This document shows positions 31,722-41,800 of a DNA stretch of 64,000 nt, piece after piece; position 1 is the stretch's first letter, and each line of letters starts with the position of its first letter. The notes below the pieces were generated by a model. The model had not been told where the DNA came from. It made no database searches and saw nothing but the letters and a program-made list of their open reading frames with translations. Source of the stretch: Actinernus sp. WN-2022 (Eukaryota > Cnidaria > Anthozoa > Actiniaria > Actinernidae); NCBI GenBank assembly GCA_030867875.1, contig JAOWCC010001751.1, positions 25,412,369-25,476,368 on the forward strand. Direction: 5' to 3'. The position numbers were made by a program, and so were the translations under genes.

Positions 31722-33188
31722 ATGGCATCCAGTAACTTAAAGTCTCCAGGTAAGTTTATGACAAATTATTTTTTTATAGGTATTCTAATGTGTCTATAGC
31801 ATACATGTAGCCTGCATTGCAAGCATTCCTTTTGAGAGGGGGAAGGGGACGGGGACGGGGACTGGGCAGAAGACAGAGGTCCTCCTCCTCCTTCCAAAAG
31901 GAACGCTTGCAATGCAGGCTAAGCATAAATGTTGTACTAAATACTTGTCTTGTAATATCTCAGTTTCAATCAGAAATTCAAGTCATGGGTCAGAAATATT
32001 TGACCTCATGAGTGGTTTTCCTAAATAAGATGCCTTCTGTAGTTGGCCGAAAATTTTCAAAATATGTAATGGGTCACATAATCATGCAGGTCGTCATATA
32101 GTGGCAACGGATCAAAACCCACCAAGTAATGCGATTTATAAGACATTCCATTTGTTGTTGCAGATGGCGCCACTCCACCAATTCAGTGTTATCTGCAGTG
32201 TGTCAGCCCTATTAAAAAGTCTGGTAGCTGCACGTACTTCAACTGTGACTTACAGACAGAAAGTGGAATAACACAAGCTGTGTGCTTTGCTCCTGAGAGA
32301 AAGACAGCCTTTGATAGTCTAGCCCAGCAGAAGAGCCCTGTAAAGATCAGGAAATACAAATTCAGCACTAAATTTGGTAGGAAGGATGTACAGCTATCCA
32401 AATGGACTGATGTACAACCGCTCACAGAACTCCAGTTTGAATACAAGAAGGAAGATATCGTGCTGACTGTGTCATCCCTAGCTCGTGTAACTCCAGGGCA
32501 ACTGGTAACAATCAAGGGAAAAGTTGTCCACGTCTCAGGTTGTAAAAAGCTAACTGTGATGTCAGGCACAGTAGACAAGCAAGAATGCAATGTGGTTGAT
32601 CCATCTGGGAACATTAAGATTATCTTGTGGGGGAAGTATGCAAATGGTGTTCAAGAAGGAAACACATACCAATTTATTAAGTTTCGACTTAAGAAATCTG
32701 GCCAAGAGCTTTTCTTAAATACTCCTATAGATGAAGATGGCTGTATGCTAGAAGATGCAGAAGACTTCAACGAACCATTACCCCAGGTCGACGATGTGAA
32801 TCTATCTAACTACAAAGATAAAGTTGTTGAAGTACTTGGTGTACAAAACTTGATGAGAACCTCTGTCTGTTCTGCCTGTAAACGCAAGGTCAACCTCTCA
32901 TCCAATGGATTACTAGCCCACTGCACAAATGGGAGCTGTAACTTGACCCAGAAAGCAAGCAAGTGCAAAAACCAGTGGAGCCTCGAGCTCGTTGTGGAGA
33001 GTGAAAATGACAACTTACAGTTGACAGCCTTTCACGTAATGGTCAAGAAACTACTAGCCCTTGCATCCACTGACATCGAGGCACTTACTTCAAATGAGCA
33101 AGTAGAAGAGGCCATATTGTCACTCGACAAGTTGCATGTTTCCTATGACGTCAATACCCGTCACCTCCAAGATGCAGAACTTGTATAA
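31722..33188 (+). CDS. Helitron-encoded RPA-like single-strand DNA-binding protein, two exons
   Basis: Exon 1 is 31722-31749 (MASSNLKSP then a split codon) and exon 2 is 32164-33188, giving 350 residues. The donor CCAG|gtaagt and acceptor ttgcag|ATGG agree in phase 1, and the joined frame has no stop. Features: an OB-fold region with the GQLVTIKGKVVHVSG and GNIKIILWGKYA strands typical of replication protein A large-subunit domains, then a Cys4 zinc site CSACK...CTNGSC, then a second OB-like C-terminal half. It presumably coats single-strand DNA during rolling-circle transposition. It follows the Rep/helicase gene by 178 bp on the same strand. AATAAA at 33187-33192 overlaps the stop codon and may serve as the polyadenylation signal. 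The intron hosts a foldback element. RPA-like partners are known in other Helitrons. Confidence 0.82.
31805..31923. repeat. Foldback element in the RPA intron
   Basis: TAGCCTGCATTGCAAGC plus TTCCTTTTG (about 31808-31833) is inverted at about 31896-31921 (CAAAAGGAACGCTTGCAATG plus CAGGCTA). The loop is G-rich, with GGGGACGGGGACGGGGACTG. Confidence 0.8.
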
Positions 33189-33199
33189 TAAAAAGACTA

Positions 33200-34370
33200 A
33201 GGCTGCAGATATACTGTTAGTTAAGTTGTTAGTTATTTGCATTATTGTTTTATTACTATTATATTGGAAACTTTTGAAATATTGAAAATTTTACATACAT
33301 TTTATCAGATGTTATATAATATGTTGATGTTATTGTTACATTGTTCAACAAAATAATTTCCTGTAACTTACAAAAGAATTATCAAACAAAAGACTAATAT
33401 TAAATTTTGATACATTTTTTACAATAACGTTTAATAGTTGTATTATTGCATTATTAAAATATTACCAAACCAAACACTACCCATATGTTCATTCAAATGA
33501 TAATATTATACAGATTGGATTTTATATAATGTTGGGCTCTATATTGATGGCTACAGTTGATTCAAAAGATGGTTCAAACATCAATCTTCACATGCGCGAC
33601 ATCTAATTATACAGTCCCCCTATTTATCCAATACACTTTCTATAGCCTCTTAAAGCAGAATCCTACCCTGGTCCCAGAGTCTCATCCCCCCAGGCTCCCT
33701 CGGCTACTAGTAGCCTCAGAACCAGGGTAGCAGAATCTGTGACTGGCTTCCGTTTCACTTAGTCCATCCCTGATGATGGGGCAGCCGAAGTAAAATGGAC
33801 GCCAATCACAGCAGAAGTCCCTTTCTTCTTAAATGGCCGATGTCCTACTATTTGCGATCGCAGCACTTCACTTTCTGTTGAAACCTCTAGTTTTAATCAT
33901 AACCAGAGTCCTTTATCAGGCTTGGCTTGTTGCGTCCGATTGGACCACGTTTGGAATAGATGTATGTGGGTTTTGTGGTAAAACGGGCCTTTAGCGGGAT
34001 ATAATCACGTGATTGTACTGGATGGCAAAAAATGTCTTACTTCATATATTCAAAGGCCTTGTACGAGATCGGTGATATTATGAGCAAAACATGTTTGTAA
34101 ATGCTATTTTCCACCTCCAATCGATTGTCGATCTTTCTAAAACTGCGTTTTTACAAAATGCAGAAAACGCAGATTGTTTGCCATCCAGAAAAGCCTTTCC
34201 CATTGGGATGACAAGCTCGATTCCATCGTTATTGATGGACATTTCAGCAAGTGACTGTTTCCTGCAAAAGGTCTAATGGGCACACTCTCTGCAAATTCTC
34301 CGAGTACATGACTGTGTACATGTAAACCTTTTAGATGTAAATTCTGATCATTTCTAACGAGTGCTTTATG
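33200..34370. other. 3' flank of the Helitron
   Basis: AT-rich tail (33200-33590), then a region with an imperfect hairpin CTACCCTGGT...ACCAGGGTAG at about 33665-33732 around a GGCTACTAGTAGCC palindrome. The real 3' end of the transposon is somewhere here. No gene recognised. Confidence 0.4.
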
Positions 34371-34374
34371 TTGT

Positions 34375-34445
34375 TTTACAACACGAGTGAGTGTTGCAAT
34401 CTCGAGCTGGAGACGAGATACAACACTCATGCGAATGTTGTAAAC
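34375..34445. repeat. Short foldback
   Basis: TTTACAACACGAGTGAGTGT is inverted (imperfectly) as ACACTCATGCGAATGTTGTAAA around a CTCGAG-centred loop. Confidence 0.6.
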
Positions 34446-34531
34446 TACTTGTAAAATGAAACTATATAGTACTTAAAAAGATATTAAATTGTGATGGAAA
34501 ACGTAAAAATAGAGTTCAGCTCTACAGTTTA

Positions 34532-35417
34532 CTTAAAGTGCCTATACACGACTTTCATAATGGCCGCCTCCTAATTTGCATATGTGATTTCCCATTTCGG
34601 TAGTTTATCCACATGTATAGAAAATATAAACATTGTCATGTGAAAGAGCATGTTGACATTAGTGAACTTGTAAAAGTTGAGTGCTGTAGCTTATAAAGCA
34701 ATGAAGTTACATCCAGTTGAAATTAGAGAGATTTGTATGAAAAAAACAACGGAGGCCTTTCTAGCCTCGCTTTCATATTTTTCTGCATTGCAAATGCTTA
34801 TAGCTCAACAGCAATTTTCCACATTGCTCCAAAACTCAAAACAATTACTAGCTATAATGTAATCTTTCATGTGGTAGCATTGGTTTCCCCCTACAGATTT
34901 ATCTTCCAAATTATGCAAATTAGAAGGTGGCCGGAGGCGGCCATTATTAAAGTCGTGTATGAAGGTTATTTTTTTATTTTAGATATCAATTCTACATCAA
35001 GTGAATAGTAGAATGGTACAATATATCTTGTTTTGAATGCTGTGCCGCTGAGTTAAGGAGGTTTTAATATCCAAAATGCTAATTACATGACGTTAGGGGA
35101 GGCATAAATTATTATAAAAAAAAAATTGTTACAATTAAACAAATTTTATAAATTATCAGTGTTATACCCATGGTCGAAATAAAATGATTTTAGAAATTTG
35201 TTTTCCTATATCAGTAGAAACGCCCATTCACAACCACTAAGAAGTGATTGCAGATACCTCCCCTGACGTCATGTAATTAGCATTTTGGATATTAAAACCT
35301 CCTTAACTCAGTGGCACAGCATTCAAAGCAAGATATATTGTACCATTCTACTATTCACTTGATGTAGAATTGTTACATGTATCTAAAATAGAAAATTAAG
35401 CTTCATAGGCACTTTAA
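34532..35417. mobile_element. Large compound foldback element, 886 bp
   Basis: Outer ends TTAAAGTGCCTATACACGAC and CATAGGCACTTTAA are inverted. An inner pair, GGCCGCCTCCTAATTTGCAT (34562) and ATGCAAATTAGAAGG...GGAGGCGGCC (34912-34940), is also inverted. A third pair of about 130 bp (34980-35105 against 35259-35395, with AATATCCAAAATGCTAATTA) makes most of the right half one long hairpin. Non-coding. Confidence 0.8.
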
Positions 35418-35534
35418 CGGTCATGCACAGAGTGCACCAAAACAGGTCCCACATTGATCAGACGGTCTCTATGCATCAATACAGAAGAACTTACCTTGAC
35501 ACTTCACCCAGCTGGGGCAGCAGAAGTCAGTGAT

Positions 35535-35634
35535 CGGTCGGTGATACAAGAGTATCGGTGATACAAGAGTATCGGTGATACAAGAGTATCGGTGATACAA
35601 GAGTATCGGTGATGCAAGAGTATCGGTGATACGA
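35535..35634. repeat. 17-bp tandem repeat, about 6 units
   Basis: The unit GTGATACAAGAGTATCG is repeated head to tail, with one GTGATGCAAG variant. It lies about 180 bp beyond the TAF3 stop codon. Confidence 0.92.
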
Positions 35635-35645
35635 ACGTTGATGTT

Positions 35646-35651
35646 TTATTA
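35646..35651 (-). promoter_or_regulatory. Candidate TAF3 polyadenylation signal
   Basis: AATAAA on the minus strand, about 170 bp downstream of the TAF3 stop codon. Chance occurrence is possible in AT-rich DNA. Confidence 0.35.
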
Positions 35652-35817
35652 ATCAGTTCTGTGTCAAACTAATGTAAAGGTATATATGTGGGTTTACAGT
35701 GGTATTCATGTGACTCGAATGCTGCATTTGGATTGGTTAGCACCCTTATGAATTATTAATAAATTTTACAAGAACATATATAATTATATATAATAATGTA
35801 CAATGTTGTCCAGTGAT

Positions 35818-38800
35818 TCAGAGGGTTTTAAACTTGTCTTTGTCTTTGTCCTTGCTTTTCTTCTTTTTCTTCTTCTTTGTCTTCTTGGCAGCACAGACTT
35901 CGCAAAACCAGTCACCACCAGGATCATTAGCAATACCAACACATGTACTACAAACAAAATACATTACTGGCATTAGGCGCAACATGAAACAATAGACCTT
36001 TTTGCTGATAATGGTGCCATTAAAAAAAAGAAGGGGGATTCCCAGGAGGAAAGAACAGTGCAATCAGAACAATGTGGAGTGGAGATGGCAAGACCAAGCA
36101 GTTTAACATGGTGGAATTGCAATCCAGGGACTCTCAGTTTGATTCCCTTGCATTCATCATCATTTGTAAATAGCCAGCCGATTTGCCTCCTCATTGAATG
36201 GGATTCTTATCCTGTTTACTTTGACTTTGCACAACCCCACAAGCTGTTAGCTTTAAACACATTGTGTTCAAATATCGGTCTTATTATTAGATATTAGTTA
36301 CTTATTAATGGACTAGTTTAGGGTAGTTTTATTTATCAAATTGTTATTTATTCATTTCTTGTTGCCCTCTTTATAAACTAGGAAGTACTATTTCAAACAC
36401 GAATTGTAGTGTTTCATCAGGGGATCCAAATATTGAGAAAACAACTGAAACCCGAGAGGCGTAGCCTAGAGGGTTTTATTGTTTTCGAAATATTTGGATC
36501 CCCTGATGAAAGACGAACAATGAGTGTTTGAAATTACTTCTCATGCGAATGCAAAACCGACAATTTACATGTTTCTTTTCAAACTTCATTAGCAAGTATT
36601 GTTTACCGTTTGACTGTTGTATCTAATTATTCAATAGATGGCTTATTATTCTTTTTTGATGGCAGTGATTTCAACTAGCGTACTAGTAGAGTAGTGGACA
36701 AGAGTTAGTACAAGCAGTCGGAAGGGTCGTGGTTCAAATTCCAGTGGAGGCAGACTTTTTCTTTCTATGTCATTCTTTATTTCTTTACTTCTTCGCTCCT
36801 TACTTGTAGTTTATCAGTATGTAATTAGTTAGTGGTTCATGAATATGATGATTAAGAAATAATGATCACTAGGGTTGGAAATATGATCAAACACTAGTGC
36901 GTTTGGAACTGGTGTTTCATTGGATGTCAAGATGCATCCACCTGACGAAGCTTCGAACAAGGGTTTCACCCGGTATCAAGACCCATGCATGTGACCAAAT
37001 ACAGTTCCTCCATTGGATGACTATCTCATGAATTATTAATGAGTTTGAGAAGAATCAATAAAGCTATGTACATGTATGTAATCTAATTAATGAAGCATTG
37101 ATTTGTTGACTTTAAATGTTTTGTCCCCTGGGCATCCCATAAAAGTGTTATTTGAACATGGCTGGCTAGAAGAGTGTGTAATTTAATTTATTACTCCTTT
37201 GCAATGATGCAGCTGAGTGTGAAATGAGGCCCACAGCACCAGAGTGAGTGATTCACTGCCTTTAAGGTGTTACATTTTCGTATCATTTGTCACTGTAACA
37301 ATATACCAAAATGATTGCTTTAATACAATTAGCTGGAAATTTCTTTAATTGTGTCGCTGTTCTGTTGTTTCATGCTTTACTAACACCCTGGTTAGGGTTG
37401 TTTAGAGCGGTTTTCTATTGAGTGTTGTAAAACCAAAACCAAAGTAATTACAGAACCAATCACGAGCAAGTAAAAACACAATGAGCCAATCACGAACTGA
37501 AGTAATTCACAATTGGTTTTACTTGAACGAATCACGAGGAAAAGTAAATGCAATCATGGATGGCGTGATGATTGATGGTGTGATGGACCAAAACATGTTT
37601 AGTTTTAGTTTAGCACTTGATTGGCTGATAATCACAAAACATTTTCCACAGCCAATAGGAAAACTGAGCAAATGCAAAACCAAAGCAATCACGGATTGCT
37701 TTCGACACTCAATCAAAATCTGCTCTAAAGCAAGGTTAACGTTATCCCCAGGATAGTGCAAAATCTGTAATTATTGTAATCTGTTCAGTTTAACCTCGGA
37801 TTAGCAATTTAACCCCGAGGTAGTGCTTATCCTTGCTTTGAACAGACAAGAACAAAATAAAAACATTAACTTACCCATGATACCACTTGTCACAGTTATC
37901 ACAGCCAATCATAAAACTGCCATCATCAGATAAACCACATCCAGGGCAGTAGTAGACTTGCTGTGAAAGCAAGAAGAAGTAAAGGTCAAGCAAAATAAAA
38001 AAAATGGGGGGAAAATGTAACCACTGGGGGAAATATCAGGCAAAATCAGAAATAGGAAAAATGTAAACATTGGAGGAAATACTGAGTATATCCAGTTGCT
38101 AAAATTAATTGGGACATGATATGAGGGGGAGGGGGCAGTCTGATGGGGAGGTGGGAGGGGGTACTTCTTTGGGGAGACCCTCTGGCAACAACACTGAGTG
38201 GTAAATTATCCTATCTTTAAAGGGGAACTAAACCCTAAAATCATTGTCTATACAAACATATATTCGAAATAAATAGGTTCTGCTATTTCATTTTTCTGTG
38301 TTGCGCATCTTGGAAGAGAAAATCCAAAAACCTTACTCACAGCCTCCGCTATGTACAGACGGCTCAAGTCTCGTAATTTGTGACGTAGTATATGGGGAAT
38401 AAATTAGTTTTGCCATGCTGTCCCCGACATTGAATAGCAGGACTAATGCTTCTAATTCTGGACCATTGTGTTTTCTTTGTGCTGTAGGTGTGATCGTTCT
38501 TCCTTGATATGTGTGATGTACGTTATGGGGAAATTTGCACTGAATTGAGCCGCCACACAATATTGATTTGTCAGCGGAAAATCGAACAGAAAAATAAAAT
38601 AGCAGAACTTATTTCTTTTGTATACATCTTTGTAAAGACATTGGGTTGATTTTAGGGTTCAGTTCCCCTTTAACATCTAATTTGATTCAATGCCAATGTT
38701 AAAGTATGATCCAAAGGGTAGAAAATGCCAAAATGCAAGCATACACTATATATAGTGTACTTGAGAATATGCACATGTATATACATGTACATGTATATGT

Positions 38801-41800
38801 TGTGGGGCAATTTTGATGACTGGTTCAAATATTTTTGAACTGGGGCAGATACATTTGAACTGGGGCAAATATGTTTACCTGTGAGCTTATGTTCATTGAC
38901 CGGTCAGAGTCTCTTTTTGTTGGGGTAAGCAATTGTATTTTGATAAATACAGACAAACTCACATGTTTACCTGTGAACTCGAGTCACCAATTAGCTCTAA
39001 AAACCTGTTGTTTACCTGTGAGATTATGTTCACTGACCGGTTAGGATTTTTGTAAATGTAGGGTAAGGGTTTGGATTAGTTCATAGGACCATTAAATCGA
39101 TTTATAATAGTGTTAGGAATGAGTTTGCCTGGACAGGGGTGATAACTGGCTTTAATAAATCTGCTTGTTATTGGCCCTAATGTTCCGAATGGAAACGGCA
39201 AAGTGAAACATAATCGTTGTTACAGTTCTCTATCATTAATCCATTTACGAGTCTTTTCACATCCTCTGTGGGCGATTCTTTCATGAGAGAATAAGATAAT
39301 ATAATACAGCATTTCTTAGTCTGAGTCAGTGTTTTTATATTCCATTTGAAAAGCTGAGTCTCATAAACGAGCTTACGAGGGGTTACTTCAAGATCCTCTG
39401 CACTTTCTGGAGATACTGTTTAGCTCTTTCGTAAAAGTCTTAACTATAGCTTCTACATGTAGATAAAATGTTAGAGGTGATTCACTTTTCTTTTGCCTTT
39501 ACTTTAGCTCTGTAAGTGATCTGGGTGATTACTCGGTTGATACAGTTTATTTCGAAGTACGAGTGGCACCGTAATAAAGTACACGGATCATCTATAAACA
39601 AAGTATTTTTCTGGATTTAGCTTTCTTACTTCCCTTGACTGGTTGCTGCAGTTTTCATAAAATGCAGTCAACACAAAGTTCATCTGTGTTACAGTTTCGC
39701 CCGGGTTTTAATATCGCCAATGTCATATTTTCTAAAGATGTTTCAAAATCCGATTTTGTTAGCAGTACGCATGCTCGCATAATGAGAGGGACTGGGTTCG
39801 ACGATTAGTCACTTATAGAATAAACGGTGGTGGTGAAATCAACAAGCGCTTGTGTGGCGCAGTGCGTTAGTCAGTGGAAAACTGGGCATGCCAAGGCAGA
39901 GCTGCAGAGTTCAAATCCTGGTGAGTTCGAATCCCGCTGAGTTCGGTACGTTGGTATTACATCTGAATGAAAGGTAAGTGTAAGTATAAGGGAAGGATAT
40001 GGTGATAAAAAAAATTCCTGGGGAGGGTGATTTTTTTCTTCTTTTGAACCCCCCCAAAAAACTAAACCCCTTTCTTTTTATGAATACGCAAAAGATAAAA
40101 TCCCTTTTTAGAACCTTGATAATTGCCCCAGTTCAAACATATTATTTGCCCCAGTTCAAAAGTATCTGTCCTAGTTCAAAAAATATTTGCACCAGTTCAA
40201 AAATATTTGCCCCGGTTCAGAATTGCCCCACAACATATATATATACATGTATATACAGTAGAACCCCGCTATCTCGAACTCCCAAGGGAAACAAATAATA
40301 GTTCGAGTTAGCGGGGGTTCGAGTTAGGGCAGTAAATTTTACAGTAAAACAGTGACAAAATAAAACAAATGGATATAACAATTTGTTTGAGATAGCGGAG
40401 TTTTCGAGATAACCAAGTTCGAGATAGCGGGGTCCTACTGTATATACATGTGTATATTCTCAAGTTTCAAATAAATAAACAGCTCATTATCAATTCTCTC
40501 TCTGCTACAAGGTAATACCACTGTCAGTAACCACATTAGGAGCTACTTTATGCACATGAATAGGCAAGTTGTGTATTCTCACGGATGAGCTGGATTGAGC
40601 ACTCAATGGAGGCTCATGCACGAGAATTTGCTAAAAGATATTTAGCATCAGAAAAGAATCCCCCACACAAGCCTCCATTGAGTGCTAGTTCCAGCTTGTC
40701 CATGAGAATACACAACTTGCCTATTACCAATATTTTTTTTACCACTGTTGAAGAAAGTGTCTCAGCAATAACTGTTCGAGAAACCCCTTCCTTGCCAGGC
40801 AAAGCAGATGCACTTGGTCCACCACTAGGTACCACACTGGCTGCTGGGGGCTTGGAAGGTTGTGGTTTTTCCATGGGCTCTGATTTAATACGAAGTGGAG
40901 TTACATGTACTTGAGGCTCATGTGATGGCCCTGGAGTGCTGAGGTAGGAGCTTGGTTTCTTGCTTGTGTGGTCTTTGCCAGTATGGATTATACTGTAAGT
41001 AAAGGGGGCACCCTTTGTTTATTATACAATGTAAGTGGTTTATTTAGGCTGCAATAACTGATAAACTGGAGAGCCAAAGTTTAGATAATAGCACAATGGG
41101 AAAGAAGCATGGTAAATCTGTACCATGGCCCACAGCACAACCTTATGCTCCACTGGGGCCAATAAGAACAGAGGCGTTGAGGAGGAAATTGTTCAAATAC
41201 AGGTTTCAATTTAATTTCCAAGGGCTTAAACTTTTTAGTAAACTAGTACATGTAGCCTGAATTTTTTTTTTTTTTTTTTTAAATTAATAGCTTAACTCAG
41301 GCTGAGAAACAGACTCTAGGTCCAAACAAGCTCTGCCGTCTCCTCTGGTTCGTTCCTCCCGAGAGAGATGTCAAACGCTTAGCCAGAGTTTACCCTATAA
41401 GGGCCTCTTGGTACTGTGCTTGTTTTGGCGAGTGAGGGAGAAGGAAAATAAAGTCAAGGAACTTAAGTCATAACTTACAGTTTTTGTGCTGATAACTGCT
41501 TTGGCTCCTTGGCTGCAACAGAAGTTGTGACAGATGGAGTTGGGGGTTCCAGTTTGAGCTTAATGCGAGGTATAGAGGTGGTGCTAGTACTAGGAGTTAA
41601 TGCTGGATTAAATGACAAGTCTTTTGGCTCCTTTTTGATCTGTGGGGGGAAACAGACAAATAATTATTATTGACCAATTTGTACATTTGATATCCCAATT
41701 CAGGTCAACTGACTTTTCCCTTGAGTAATGTTTTTTTTTTTCTGTATCCCAAGAGGTAATGCATAAATTTGTAGATCTCGGAAACAAGCACTAAATCCTC

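Larger units (their letters stand above)
25560..33200 (+). mobile_element. Near-complete Helitron-type rolling-circle transposon
   Basis: Contains, in order and on one strand, a cysteine-protease-like head (from 25689), the Rep/helicase protein (to 31544) and a two-exon RPA-like gene (31722-33188). The combination of HUH Rep plus PIF1-type helicase plus RPA is diagnostic of Helitrons. Both termini are unknown, so the given limits only enclose the coding part. CTAA followed by T after GCGCGACAT near 33595-33607 is a possible but weak 3' end. It sits between the calcium-channel gene and TAF3. Confidence 0.85.
38761..40463. mobile_element. About 1.7-kb terminal-inverted-repeat element with a nested Tigger-like MITE
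   Basis: The left end TTGAGAATATGCACATGTAT ... TATGTTGTGGGGCAATTTTG followed by TTTGAACTGGGGCA repeats (to about 38885) is inverted at the right (about 40118-40250, then 40443-40463 after the nested insert). The interior has no long frame and includes GTTTACCTGTGAACTCGAG, shared with 20850 and, in reverse, related to DNA near 59150-59400. It lies in TAF3 intron 5. Confidence 0.7.

Noticed and set aside
32189..32614. 141-codon minus-strand frame
   Set aside because: Antisense shadow of the RPA-like exon.
36690..36755. Possible tRNA gene (GTGGTTCAAATTCCA B box)
   Set aside because: No proper A box, D arm or acceptor pairing could be drawn.
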